Notes: generated by a model from the sequence alone, not told the origin. Positions 1 through 10,439 are shown, counted from the stretch's first letter. The stretch: 64,000 bases of DNA from Hexactinellida sp. DTS-2022 (GCA_028753945.1 JAPNXP010000002.1:13640001-13704000); one strand, 5' to 3'. Made by a program: numbers and translations.

Positions 1-424
1 AGTGCGGGCCACAAAATAAATATTTATGAATAAATTTAGTGAATATCCACTGATTCTATAACAGAACACAAGCTTAGCATCTTCTTCAATTCCAAATCGG
101 TTCTTAGTTTGCTCTGTATGAAGCCGAAATTTTGAAAAATTCGTTAAAATATATAGAATTTGTTCGACTAGAGGGTAAAATAGAAATTTGACACGTATTA
201 TTTATATCGGCTCAATACAATAGCAATGATATTCTTTCACACTACGTATATTTCGTATTGAGGTTTCGTCCGGTTTTTATCGGGGCTTTTTCCACAACTG
301 GTTTTGGACTGGACAAAAGGCCGATTTAAATACATACTACACATTGTGATTATCCAGGGTTAGAATTACGAGGTTCGGCTTGACGAGGGTGCACTGTATT
401 TATATAAATTGTTTCATTTCTTAG
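1..424 (+). other. Intron or upstream non-coding sequence of the coiled-coil gene
   Basis: No convincing coding sequence or repeat is visible. The stretch ends in a pyrimidine-rich tract followed by TTAG at 421-424, a good splice acceptor for the exon at 425. I therefore read it as the 3' part of an intron whose 5' end lies outside the window. Confidence 0.5.
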
Positions 425-1000
425 CGGCAGTTTGAGAAGAGTGAAGAGTTAACAAAAGACTGCCAGATCCACCGTCAGAAAGTGCTGCACGAACAGAAGA
501 TGCTACAGGTGGAGGAGATGGAGAGGGGCCGAGAGGAACTCGATAAGAGAGTCGATGCGGATCGTCGCTTCCACGAGCAACAAGCCAGAATGCAAATGGA
601 ACATAATCATGAATCCAAACGCCTGCAGCAGAATCTGATGGACCAGGTTAGGTTTGAGAACGACAAGAAGCAACAGGAGCAGGAAGAGAACAGATACATC
701 GCAGATCTCAACTATAAAATGCTAAAAGAGGAGGAAAAGCAATTCCAGGATTACAGCACTAAGCTCATTGGCCAGGTACAGAAGGATAATCATAACATAT
801 ACCCGCTCAAGCAGGCGGCTAAATCAGGCGGCGGCGGGGGACACGGCCCTATTTACGACGGAAAGGGAGGCATACGTCCCAGCTTCCAGGTTAGAGACGC
901 GACCGCCATAGAAATGCCATCCTACATTCCTCGTAACCAGGAGCCGAGACAGGGCTGGCGGAGAGGAGAAACGCAGAAGAGACTTGGATTTAATCTTTAA
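425..1000 (+). CDS. Terminal exon of a glutamate/lysine/arginine-rich coiled-coil protein (partial gene)
   Basis: The reading frame is open from the acceptor AG at 423-424 (an in-frame TAG overlaps it at 422) to the TAA at 998-1000, giving 191 residues. The first ~125 residues are a continuous charged helix rich in E, K, Q and R with heptad-like spacing and no proline or glycine, typical of a long coiled coil. A Gly-rich linker (GGGGGHG) and a basic tail ending in GFNL follow. The gene continues upstream of the window, so the true start is not here. Axonemal coiled-coil proteins of the trichohyalin-plectin-homology kind have this sort of composition, but I do not recognise the family with certainty. 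That it is a real gene is supported by clean frame, composition and the splice site; function is open. Confidence 0.72.
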   Translation, partial: RQFEKSEELTKDCQIHRQKVLHEQKMLQVEEMERGREELDKRVDADRRFHEQQARMQMEHNHESKRLQQNLMDQVRFENDKKQQEQEENRYIADLNYKMLKEEEKQFQDYSTKLIGQVQKDNHNIYPLKQAAKSGGGGGHGPIYDGKGGIRPSFQVRDATAIEMPSYIPRNQEPRQGWRRGETQKRLGFNL

Positions 1001-1984
1001 CGCATCTCTTTTGGCATTTACACTCTTGATCCACAATGTAACACGATCACTTATAACACACCATTCTGTATACTCTAAACTCTAATATTATACTATTTGA
1101 TGTCTTACTATTCAAATTGTGAGGCCTTCGGTAATAAGGTCTAGGTAGTTCAAAAAATATACCGTATTTTCACGAAAAAGTGCTGGGGGCTTGAATCTGC
1201 GTCGGATCAATAGAAATGGCATTTGTATGATTAAATTAATAGCTATTAGATTATAACTTAATAGTAATTACATTGATCTATGCAATGTTAACTGTCGCTG
1301 AGAACCATTGAATCCCACCCAATATAATTTTCTGGATTTTTCTACAAATTTTGAGGGAAAATTTGCCTCACGAAAACAATAAGTGCTGGGCGCAATACTA
1401 TTGAATATTATTAAAGGTTTGGTATACTATTGAATACTATTGAAGGTTGATGGGACCAAAAATTGTGTGCGGCCTGTGCAAACCAGAAGAAGCACACTCC
1501 CATCCCGTCAGAGAGGGTTAAAAAAATAATAGATCTCTAACCAGTAACTCGTTCACTAGTTAGGTTGCTTCGCGACAGAACACAAACACAATGCGTGATA
1601 GGTTTAAAATACTCAAATTTAACAATTCGGAATTTAATGATTACGGTATTCTATCATTCTATAATGAGTACGGTAAGCATAATAATGTTATTGCATCACC
1701 AACACATAGGCGTAGCACGCGGTCCAGCAGGTGTGGCTTGCTGAAACACTTTTTGAAGCAGTGCTACGTCCCTGCAACATGTCCTCATCATTAATGTACA
1801 CACGTATGTAGTATGTGTTTGTTATAGTATCAATGAAGAAAGTTAATATACGTATACGTATATTAATTGTTGGTTGACAAAGTAATAATGCACCTCAATC
1901 GATTATATGGTTGTGTATAGTAGTGTACCTTTGAAAGGAAAGAATATTTTTTGTTATCATGGGAAGATTACAATCTAATGTGTA
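1001..1984. other. Intergenic stretch with no recognised gene
   Basis: This is AT-rich sequence after the coiled-coil gene. A 67-codon ORF at 1591-1794 has no recognisable motif and sits next to a TTCGCGAC hairpin fragment (about 1568-1576), a motif found in dispersed repeats elsewhere in the window. I do not call a gene. Confidence 0.4.
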
Positions 1985-2138
1985 CAGGTAAACCTCCGAA
2001 ATGCGACACTTTTGGGAGCAGCGCTTGTGCCGGATATTCGGAGGTTGCCCCCACATGCATTATTTATATTGGAAAGTCAATCGGGAGAATGGTTTTGTGC
2101 CGTATCTCGGAGGTTGTCGTATTTCAGAGGTTTACCTG
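1985..2138. mobile_element. 154-bp pogo/mariner-like MITE with TA duplication
   Basis: The ends are inverted repeats of about 24 bp. The left end reads CAGGTAAACCTCCGAAATGC and the right end, reverse-complemented, begins CAGGTAAACCTCTGAAAT. TA dinucleotides flank both ends (1983-1984 and 2139-2140), as expected for Tc1/mariner/pogo insertion. It is too short to encode a transposase. Confidence 0.8.
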
Positions 2139-3295
2139 TATTATGAAATCAAATTGGGCATTACATAGATTACACGAGTTAATAAGATCTAACTACGTAT
2201 AACACTTGGAAGCGAATTTTCTGGGATCAGAAGGTTCCTAAGAAGGAACATACCTATACTTTATTTGGAGTAATAAGACAATGCCCCCCCCCCCCCACTT
2301 TACAAAAAGATACAAACTTTACGAATACAATTCACCCATTCTCAATGTTAAGGCGCCATGTCACCAATTGACTACTCCAGCATTCTGCATCTGCAATGCA
2401 CTTTTTAATTGTTGTTGTTTGTCCAAGGGAATATTGTTAGTTTACCTTTTATAAGAGTGATTTCTCATTGATTCCTGATTAAGCAAGTATTTCCAGGTTT
2501 CTTTCCTAGAGCCAAAAGAGTGACTGCAAATATTCTGCAATCGTTGCTACCAGATTGTTTGAATTTTAATAAACTTCAGTTTAACTCCTTTCCTGCTTGT
2601 AGAGTAGGGATGTAATTTGTTCCGTCACCTTAATGTTACCAGATTGGTAGATGCTGTCAATTTGTTCTTTGTTCTTCAGTAGCCAATGGCCTTGCCCATT
2701 GTGTAAGATCTGCAGAAATTGCTCTTTATAAAGTAAAATAATACGTTTGGCCTGATGAAGTACTTGTAGGCCTTGTAAAAGCGTAAATTGTTGCTTCAGA
2801 ATATTCTTCGCTGCTCAGATAATATGGTTGCATCTTTATCGGACTCAAACAATTTGTATATTTCCCATTCATCCAAATTTCAGGTTCAGATTTGTTCCCA
2901 CTTCACAAACTTTCTCTGTATATTTCGTCAAGTCAAGCGTTACTTCGGGTTTAGGGTTGTTAGCACGTCGCCTCTTTATTACCAGGTTCTTGGCTTCGAT
3001 ATTTTGACTAGAAAATTGAAGAAGCATCTTAGTATCTCTTCCTATACTGTATGCAGAAAATAAATTGGTTTGCAACCTTCTTTTTGTTAAGACACTCTGT
3101 TCTATAATTAGCAACTTTTTCGTCCATTAATTAATTATTAACTCTTGGGTGTTGAATATTTATCTGGAGTTATGGTCTACATACATGTTGGAGAATCCAG
3201 CAGAGGAGTTTGAAGCGGATCACATTAATCAATGCATGATATGTCTAAATGGATGACCAAGTGGTTTAATTATCCAGTGAAAAGGAAACTAGAGG
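2139..3295. other. Intergenic stretch, no recognised feature
   Basis: The sequence is AT-rich with a 15-bp C run near 2283. Overlapping short ORFs at 2788-3114 on both strands have no domain signature. The stretch ends at the target duplication of the MULE element. Confidence 0.4.
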
Positions 3296-3305
3296 ATTTA
3301 TATAG

Positions 3306-3510
3306 GGGAAAATTCCAAAAATACTCAAGTTTTTTCAAAATTTCCAAATATACTCAACTTTTTACTGACACTCAAATATAAAACAAGTTCTTTCCGAATC
3401 TACTCAAGTTTTTCAAAATAATTCCAATTCTACTCAAGTTCTTCAAAATAATTCCAATTCTGCTCAAGTTTTTGTAAATAAATTCCAAATCTACTCAAGT
3501 TTAGAAAGGC
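3306..3510 (+). repeat. Left subterminal tandem repeats of the MULE
   Basis: Five to six degenerate copies of a unit reading roughly AATTCCAATTCTACTCAAG occur here. They are the inverted counterpart of the right array. Multiple copies at a transposon end are plausible transposase binding sites (inference). Confidence 0.85.
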
Positions 3511-3757
3511 TATATTTGGTCTATGCTAATAAATATTTGTGGTTGGAACACCATGCCAGTTTCATCATTGCGTTGTAATTTGTGTTGGGAGAAGTATGTA
3601 TATAATGCACTCGAACTCAAAGATTTCATGATTATAAATGCACATAATTTATTTCATCATGCGAGTTTTGCAAACATCTAGAGTTTTCATTTTCGAGATT
3701 GTGGATTTTAACCATAATTATTTATTCTTAGCATTAATTTATTGAAGAGTCGGGAGG

Positions 3758-5559
3758 ATGATCGAAGAGTCCCAAAAGTTAGAATTATCTATTGGAGAGA
3801 TCTTTATAGATAAAGATCAACTTTTAGAATCAGTCAAGTCGTATAATTTACGTACACACGTATCTACAAAAACGATACAGTCAACGCCTAGTCGGACTCA
3901 TTTGATTTGTTCTATCCCTGATTGTTCATTTAAATTGACGGCTGGTTGGAGGTCTAAAAAAGGTTATATGAAAATAAATACCTTTCAAGAGCAGACTTGT
4001 TTGCAAACGTTTCATAAAGGAGGTAAAGTATTTCCAGCATCTTATGGAGCATCAAAACTTAACCTTACACGTAACTCACTTTCTCCAAAGCAAGTTATGT
4101 GTTCTACTAACACATTAGGAGTATCAGTTAATTATCATCACGCTTGGCGAATGACATCCCTAGCAGGATTACATGTGTATACTCAGGGCTGTGAGCAGTT
4201 TCAGCTTTTGGATTGTTTCCTTAGAAAATTGAAAGAGTTAGATCCAAGAACTAACATTGAAGTCAATTGGAGAATTGATCAACGAAATCATGAACGATTT
4301 GAATCATTATTCATCACACCTGGACCTCTATCTGATAAGATAGGTAATGTGATGCCTGTATTCAGTTGTGACGGTGCTACCCTTTCAAATCCTCAGATAA
4401 ATGTTGTTTACTTCTTTTAACTGGAATGGATGCAGAACGAAGGCTTGTGCCGTTTGCTATTGGGATTGTAAAATCTGAAAGTAAAGAAACCTGGAGTTGG
4501 TTTTTAGTAAAATGTGTTGAATCTTATGAAGCTCTTAAGCTGTTACCTGGAGTATTGATTAGTGATCGTGACAAAGGTTTGAACGCTGTAAACGTTAAGG
4601 AAATAATGCCCAATATCGAACATGTTTTTTGTTGTAAGCATATCGAGAGAAATTTAAAATCAAAATTCAAAGGCTTTACTTCATCAGTATCAAATCAATT
4701 TTGGAAATCTGTGCGTAGCACTTGTAAAAATGAATTTGACAAGGCAATGCAAGTTTTCTCAGTGTTAGATAATGACGCTTATGCATACATTACTAAATTG
4801 GAACTGTCACAATGGACTTGTCTCTTTTGTCCTTTGCCACGTCATGGATGCTATACATCTAACGCCAGTGAATCACTTAATAGTGTCTTTAAAGAAGCGA
4901 GGAATAAGAATATATTGGACTTATTACGTGACATATTGAATTGGTGTAGAAATAAGTTCATCGAAAGAGCTAATGTTTCTCTGGAGATGTTAAATACACA
5001 GAAGTTTTCATCTATTATTCGACAGAGATTAGACGCTGAGATACTAGAAGCACGGAAGCATATTGTACACCCTATTACACCTAAACCTTGTCATCAGTTT
5101 GAAGTAGAAAGTCCCATTGGTTGTTTGCGTAGAGTTGATATTAGTCCAGCTGATTTTAATTGTCCTGAATGTCTTAATCTAGTAACACATGGCTCCCTCT
5201 GTCGTCATATACTTGCTGTTTTTTTTCTGCTAAAAAAGGACTACACTCATAGACTCCCACTGTGGACACACATGTCAACTCTTAAAAGTCTCTATTGTGA
5301 CGAATGGAAATTACCTGTTACTGAAGAAGTAGCAGATAAGGACCCAAATAAGTTCAAACCTTTGTGGACTAAATCTCCGAGAGGAAGACCTAAATCGAAA
5401 CGTATGCCATCTCGAGGTGAATTAGTGTGCGGTATTGGGAAAAAGAAGAATTTGAAAAAGCGCGTTAAAAGGAGACGTCTTAGAGTTAAGGCCAAATGTC
5501 TTCTAGAATCTTCAAAGTCTCTCCCAATTACAATAAGACTTGAGAATTTGAAGAAATAA
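3758..5559 (+). pseudogene. MULE transposase, disrupted by one frameshift
   Basis: ORF 1 (3758-4420) has an N-terminal MuDR/FAR1-like zinc-binding region with C/H residues around 50-85, and ends in FSCDGATLSN, which carries the first catalytic Asp. ORF 2 (ATG at 4426, but open back to about 4396 in its frame) continues the same domain with MDAERRLVPFAIGIV, ISDRDKG (second Asp) and SNASESLN (catalytic Glu). It ends with a SWIM-type zinc finger (CPECLNLVTHGSLCRH) and a basic tail. The two frames meet at 4396-4420 with a one-base offset. All three DDE residues and the SWIM finger are present, so the frameshift is the only visible defect. It could be a mutation, a sequencing error or, less likely, programmed frameshifting; no canonical slippery heptamer is evident. 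Confidence 0.9.
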
Positions 5560-5929
5560 TTGAATTCTCTCAAAAACTTAGAATATCTACCTACATTTTA
5601 TCACTTTTCATAGCTTAGACTTTGCTAGCTTGAGGTTATTCTCATTTCCTTATAATCTATTTGATTTACTCATTAAATATTAATTTCATTCTATCACCCT
5701 GTTTTATTCATATTTTAAATTTTTACCACCCCCAGGTTTCTAACTTGTCTATGGTCTTTGATAATTGATGATTTAATTAGATGTAGATGCAATTTTAACT
5801 GCCCAATTGGATGTAAAATCAATTTGATGTCGGTTCAGAATTGTATTCTATTGTCCTACAGCAACAATAGCGGTTACAAACCTTTATCCCCCGATTCAGA
5901 GAGGGGTATTTGTTTGATTAGTCCCTGAC

Positions 5930-6246
5930 TTAATTGAGTATGTTTTGGAATAGTGCAATAAAACTTGAGTATATTTTGAATAATCCAATAAAACTTGAGT
6001 ATATTTGGAATAATCCAATAAATCTTGAGCATATTTGGAATAATCTAAAAAAACTTGAGTATATTTGGAATAATCCAAAAAACTTGAGTATATTTGGAAT
6101 AATCCAATAAAACTTGAGTATATTTGGAATAATCCAATAAAACTTGAGTACATTTGGAAAAACTTGAGTATATTTACAAATTAGTTGAGTATTGTTGAGT
6201 ATATTTGGAAATTTTGAAAAAAGTTGAGTATTTTTGGAATTTTCCC
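5930..6246 (-). repeat. Right subterminal tandem repeats of the MULE
   Basis: About nine copies of a 28-30 bp unit with AACTTGAGTATATTTGGAAT run here, in inverted orientation to the left array. The right array is longer than the left, so copy number has changed since the element formed. Reading through it creates a spurious Tyr/Ser-rich repetitive ORF at 5896-6153 (-). Confidence 0.88.
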
Positions 6247-6443
6247 ATTTATATAGTCTATTTAATTAACGTCAATTATATTTACGTATCACTGTTGGAA
6301 TGAGGAAGAGAACAGTGGAACACACTTGAGTGAAGAATGAATGAATTACCCTAAATACATAAAGTGCTTATCAGCTTCTGTAGTTCTCTCAGTTCTAACA
6401 GTACGAACTATAAAACAGATATAAACCAAACAGATCCACAACA
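6247..6443. other. 5' flank of the RNF212B-like gene
   Basis: The stretch holds the second copy of the MULE target duplication (6247-6256) and a TATAAAA sequence at 6409-6415, only 29 bases before the ATG. If that were a working TATA box the 5' leader would be almost nil, so I do not claim it. The start context CAACAATGT is favourable. Confidence 0.4.
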
Positions 6444-7352
6444 ATGTCTAGCTGGATACATTGCAATCGCTGTTCTATTCTTCTGAAAGACGCAAAGAGT
6501 ATAGGAGTTGTATTCTATCTCACGAACTGCGGGCACATTCTCTGCGAGAGATGCAGATCTGCTATAGCCAGCAACAGCTGTCCGGTCTGTCAGACTGTAT
6601 GCAATACAGTGGAGCTTAATGCGAGGATAGGCCCTGAGATACAGGTATTCTTCTCTGAACCGGCACAACTGCTGCAGAAGCACCAGAAGACAGAATTACA
6701 GGTTATCGAGTTCCAGACGCAGCACATCAAGCGGCTGTTGAACAGTCTGCAGCAGGAGAGGGCGCAGTCTGACGCCGAGAGAGAGCGGCTAAAGGAAGAA
6801 AACAGGAGTCTCACTCGCGAGCTGGGAATGTTCAAAGCTGAGAACAATCGTCTCCGATCTAAAGGCAGGACTCCTGACCCTCCCTCCTTCCCGCACACCC
6901 CCCCTACCAAACTGACAGTCACTACCCCAAATCGCGTTACCCCCACTCAGGAGTTCTACACGCCTCTCCCTAGGAGCCCGTCCCCCATGGCCATGGGGAC
7001 ACCAGTTGGACACGTCCACACCCCTCCCGGACCTATGAGGTACAGTCTGAAGTCAGGGAAGCAGAACAACACTCCTAGAGCTACTCCCTCTTCTTCTGGT
7101 CTCAACCCGAGGATCCAATTTCCTTTTAGCTCACAACGGACAGAAATAGCGACTCCTATGCTCACACCAGGCGTAACTTCTCTGCTGCAAACGAACCAAT
7201 TTGATAATCGGACCTCTGTCACACCACTCAGGAACCCTCTGATGAGTCAGAACATTCCTAGAAGCGCTAATAAATGCAGTCAGTCTGTTCATCTGAGGAA
7301 TCCACTTCAGATCACTCCAAGCAGAGGGACTACTTCAAAACTGAACAAATAA
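6444..7352 (+). CDS. RNF212B: RNF212/RNF212B-like RING protein (meiotic crossover factor), single exon
   Basis: The 302-residue protein opens with a C3HC4 RING finger: C7, C10, C29, H31, C34, C37, C46 and C49, with the family-typical start WIHCNRC and the LTNCGH loop. A coiled coil follows at about 80-139. The tail (140-302) is rich in Ser, Thr and Pro, with many SP/TP sites. This order, the short N-terminus and the SUMO/ubiquitin-ligase-like RING are the pattern of RNF212 and RNF212B (Zip3/ZHP/Vilya family). These bind synapsed meiotic chromosomes and stabilise crossover intermediates. The Ser/Thr/Pro tail rich in threonine-proline matches RNF212B better than RNF212. The ORF has ATG and stop and no intron, unlike vertebrate orthologues, which are split. 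Whether it is an RNF212 or RNF212B orthologue needs a phylogeny. Confidence 0.85.
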   Translation: MSSWIHCNRCSILLKDAKSIGVVFYLTNCGHILCERCRSAIASNSCPVCQTVCNTVELNARIGPEIQVFFSEPAQLLQKHQKTELQVIEFQTQHIKRLLNSLQQERAQSDAERERLKEENRSLTRELGMFKAENNRLRSKGRTPDPPSFPHTPPTKLTVTTPNRVTPTQEFYTPLPRSPSPMAMGTPVGHVHTPPGPMRYSLKSGKQNNTPRATPSSSGLNPRIQFPFSSQRTEIATPMLTPGVTSLLQTNQFDNRTSVTPLRNPLMSQNIPRSANKCSQSVHLRNPLQITPSRGTTSKLNK

Positions 7353-7604
7353 TTTTGAGTTTACCATGAGATTTCTAATAAGAGATTTTAAATTAAGAAA
7401 AATTATTGAAAATTACAAAATTATTCAAATTTTAGAAAAATACAACTCTATTGTTTTTTGAATTTTACAAATCTAGCGAGTCCTTCGGCCTCGGTCGCTT
7501 CGCGACGAATAACTCAACCACCACGCTCTCTCTATTTATTCATTAAAATATATATCAAGATATTAGTTGTTTCCTTCTACAGACTAATATTTTCTGTAGG
7601 CAAT
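7353..7604. other. 3' flank of the RNF212B-like gene with a GTCGC-TTC-GCGAC hairpin motif
   Basis: AT-rich sequence follows the stop. At about 7480-7506 lies CCTTCGGCCTCGGTCGC, followed by TTCGCGAC, a copy of the hairpin-cluster motif also found near 14440, 14940, 39290 and 41230. Nothing else is recognised. Confidence 0.5.
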
Positions 7605-8775
7605 ATTTAAATTGGTCAAACCACGATATTTCGTCATTTGTTAATTCAAATTTCCATGTCAAGGAACCAGATGGTGGATTTACATACAAATAACTCAATT
7701 GACTCAGCCTAGCACTGAATGTCTGTGGATATTTGAAATCGAGGAATGCATTGGCATACAGGTATTTAAAATTTGGAAAATAACTGAAGATTAATGCGGT
7801 AGAATGCCTGATTGAAATGTTATGATCTGTAATAGAATGTTAAGCTAGTTATCGATGAATGCACTTTAGTGGAATTATTATATACATTGGATTCTTTCTC
7901 ATTCTCATAATACAGCCATCTTACTTTGCTCGGTAGATTTAGTTTAATATGTAATTCCCCAGAATAGTAAATATAAACATACCATTTGGAGGTGGATGGT
8001 GGAAAATGGTGGAAAATGGCGAAATGATGGAAAAGCTCATAAGGTACATATAAGTTGCATGCTCTATGTACCTTATTAGCTCTTAAGGTACATAGAGCAT
8101 ACTCGTAAAAAGTACGTAGAGCATGCTCGTAAAGATCAATGATTTTACCCTAGTATAATAATCACAAGTATAATATTTACATTCCAATTTGATACACACT
8201 ATAACAACACTAATATTAATAACAAACAATGCAACGAAAAATAAAATCCACACGAAGTCAAATAGTCTACAATTTTTGGTGGATTAGTTAAGCCACCAAA
8301 GGTAAAATTTGGTGGGTTAAATAAGATATTTGGTGGCTGACGCCACCAAATGCATCATTCAGCCATTTTCCACCATTCAGTCGTTTTCCACCATTTTCCA
8401 CCTTTCAGTCGTTTTCCACCATTTTCCACCTTTCAGTCGATTTTTAGAAATTCCACCACTTTCCACCATTCAGCCATTTCGACGAAAATTCAGAAATTCC
8501 ACCATTTTCCACTATTTTCCACCATTCAGCCATTTTCCACTATTTTCCACCATTCAGTCAGACCCCAATTGGAGTAGTAGTAATAACTGGTTGCGCATTA
8601 TTCAATATTTCACCAACTTGACCTTCTGTATTTGAATACAAATAACAATTATTACCGCTGCAATAGTTACTACTACTACTACATGAAGACACTACATGTT
8701 CCCAAAACTTTAGAGTAGATGGAAGAAACAATGAGTAGTAGAAACTAGAAACAACTTTGCTAACATATTCACGAA
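7605..8775 (-). pseudogene. Broken paralogue of the LRR-EGF receptor gene, split by an insertion
   Basis: Read on the minus strand, 8775-8573 resembles the N-terminus of the gene at 10690. It starts at an ATG, then shows a hydrophobic stretch with frameshifts and stops, followed by NYCSGNNCYLYSNT, which matches NYCGYNACYFYSNT. After a 575-bp insertion, 7981-7605 matches the LRR region of the functional gene (gene positions about 10,890-11,230), including the YLYANAFLDF and NPPSGSLTWKFELTN parts. No EGF or transmembrane part is present. The copy lies in opposite orientation to the intact gene, about 2 kb upstream of it, so it looks like one arm of an old inverted duplication that has decayed. 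Confidence 0.85.
7990..8564. mobile_element. Insertion with GGTGGAAAAT/ATTTTCCACC terminal repeats inside the pseudogene
   Basis: It splits the LRR pseudogene. The left end carries tandem GGTGGAAAATGG and the right end a long array of CCATTTTCCACCATTCAG-type units (8340-8560), so the ends are inverted repeats made of tandem units. Flanking octamers CCATTTGG (7982-7989) and CCAATTGG (8565-8572) match at 7 of 8 positions, which fits an aged 8-bp target duplication. No coding sequence is seen; ORFs over the right array are repeat read-through. Confidence 0.65.
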
Positions 8776-9040
8776 TCTAATTAATTCCTTAGTATTCTAG
8801 GCATTTATACATTTTCAAATCATATAGCTTAGAATAGGAAATTTATTTATCCTCAAATTACACCAGTTTACTTACAATATTTGTCATTAATTAAGGCGAT
8901 GTAAATAAATTACTTGTTTCTCGTCCGGAAATACGAAGTGTGGGCTGGAATTTAACTTTCACCTCCAATGGTGTAGTGTTTTAACTAATTGACCAAAAGG
9001 ACTTTCCTAATATAACTTTCTATTCAATAATAATACATTT
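8776..9040. other. Non-coding stretch, nothing recognised
   Basis: AT-rich sequence between the pseudogene and the next repeat, with no ORF or repeat structure that I can name. Confidence 0.35.
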
Positions 9041-9045
9041 CTTAT

Positions 9046-9513
9046 GCATACCTGTCAACCTTTTTTAGTCATATCCCCCTGTACAGGGCTCCAATTTTCT
9101 CCTGTACATTGGCTAAAATCCCTGTATTTTTCTCGCTCGATGCCCTCGCTCGTCCAGGGAATTACAGAATACATGCCAGAATATACTATCATCAGTATCA
9201 TGATATTAATTAAATAAGGTTGAGACATATCAAGATTATCACTTTGGAAAGGAGAAAGCACATTAAATTATATACTGTACAGGGAATCCCTGTACGCTTG
9301 AATAAATATATAAACCAAGTTGTGCCTTTATGTGGTCAATACAGAATGCATGGCAGAATACACTATCATCACTTGTAGACATTTTTAGACATTATTTGAC
9401 TAACTAGTAAATTAAAAATCCCTGTACAAATGGAATAAATCCCTGTACAGAACAGTCAAAATGGTTAAAGTTCCTCTACTGTACAGGGAATCCTTGTACG
9501 GTTGGAAGGTATG
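9046..9513. mobile_element. Non-autonomous element rich in CCTGTACAGGG palindromes
   Basis: The ends are inverted: GCATACCTGTCAACC at the left, and the right end reverse-complemented reads CATACCTTCCAACC. CTTAT flanks both sides. The interior holds repeated CCCTGTACAGGG-like palindromes. A second copy lies inverted at 29901-30459 and shares the same palindromes, a TCGCTCG stretch and a CATGCATTCTGTATTGACC-like segment. No transposase is present. Confidence 0.72.
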
Positions 9514-10111
9514 CTTATATCTAACACAACCGATTATAACATATCTAAATTATTAGTTTATCACTTTTTTTATGGTCAGGCTTTGTCTCTGTATACACCT
9601 GTGGCAGATTTAGGGGCACAGGGGGCTCCTTTAAAAAATATTGCCAATGAAATATAAATATTCACAAAAACGTTTTGGCACCTTTTACGATGGAAGATGT
9701 TAATATTTTTATTAGATATTAAAACATGTTTCTCTATACAGTATTCCCCACCACCCTGTCAAATTTAAAGTTTGTAGCTCTTACCAGTTCCTCAATCAAT
9801 TCTGAACAAACAAACAAAGATCAATGTAATTTAATATATAAGATACAGTTAGAGTTAATGGTTAGAATTTTCATTGGAGACAGAAAAGAGGTGATAAACA
9901 TTTGCGATAACAAACAGTGTTTCTATACAATTAAATTCGTTCGAGGTAGCTGATTTCAAATGTGCTTTCTTTTCTAGATTCGAATTGAATACAATTGACA
10001 CAAAATTTAAAATATTGTTCAACTTCCTAAATTATGTTCACCTTTAATAGGCAGTAATTACTGCTCTTACTTTACTTAGTAGGTTAATTATTACATAAAA
10101 GTGGAATCATA
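9514..10111. other. Non-coding stretch with one orphan transposon end
   Basis: Near 9600 a GTGGCAGATTTAGGGGCACAGGGGGC segment resembles the start of the window's hAT ends, but no partner end was found. The 75-codon ORF at 9726-9953 has no recognisable domain and is not called. Confidence 0.35.
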
Positions 10112-10119
10112 AGATACGC

Positions 10120-10431
10120 CATAGGCGTCGATATTTTTGGTATCCTTCAAAATCTGGGGGGGCCAAAAAAGGTTTATCTCTATACCTCATTATTAATATT
10201 ATCTCATTATTAATATCACTACACAATTAACAATAAATTAACAATTTGTTTTTGTAACACCTTGCGAATGAATCTGTAGAATGATTAGTCGCATTCATTG
10301 TAAAAAACAATCAATCTTATTCTATGAAACATCGAGGTTAATAAACTGGGGGGGCCTGGGATACTCGGCCCCCCCAGTTTTAAAAACTAGGGGGGCCTGC
10401 CCCCCCTGCCCCCCCATTAATGACGCCTATG
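10120..10431. mobile_element. 312-bp hAT-like MITE (CATAGGCGTC family)
   Basis: Perfect terminal inverted repeats CATAGGCGTC/GACGCCTATG are flanked by an exact 8-bp target duplication, AGATACGC, at 10112-10119 and 10432-10439. The interior has G- and C-rich runs near its ends (GGGGGGCC). The 8-bp duplication is the hAT signature. There is no coding sequence. Confidence 0.9.
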
Positions 10432-10439
10432 AGATACGC

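Larger units (their letters stand above)
3306..6246 (+). mobile_element. Complete MULE (Mutator-like) DNA transposon, 2,941 bp
   Basis: Both ends start with the same inverted sequence: GGGAAAATTCCAAAAA at 3306, and its reverse complement ending at 6246. The ends are bounded by an exact 10-bp target duplication, ATTTATATAG, at 3296-3305 and 6247-6256. The terminal inverted repeats continue inward as tandem arrays of a roughly 28-30 bp unit containing TACTCAAG. The interior carries a MULE transposase gene on the + strand (3758-5559) that is split by a frameshift. The intact duplication and ends imply a fairly recent insertion. Mutator-superfamily elements typically make 8-11 bp duplications. 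Confidence 0.94.

Noticed and set aside
1591..1794. Small gene of 67 codons
   Set aside because: There is no domain, signal peptide or conserved neighbour, and it sits by a dispersed hairpin motif.
4396..4426. Programmed -1 frameshift in the MULE transposase
   Set aside because: The needed shift is -1, but no canonical slippery heptamer or clear downstream structure is visible, so a mutation is the default explanation.
5896..6153. Repetitive Tyr/Ser-rich protein on the minus strand
   Set aside because: It is the MULE's right-end tandem repeat translated.
6590..7222. Minus-strand ORFs across the RNF212B-like gene
   Set aside because: They are shadows of the real gene; they have no domains and an unlikely composition.
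8330..8635. Two overlapping Phe/His/Pro-rich ORFs
   Set aside because: They are translations of the CCATTTTCCACC tandem repeat in two frames.
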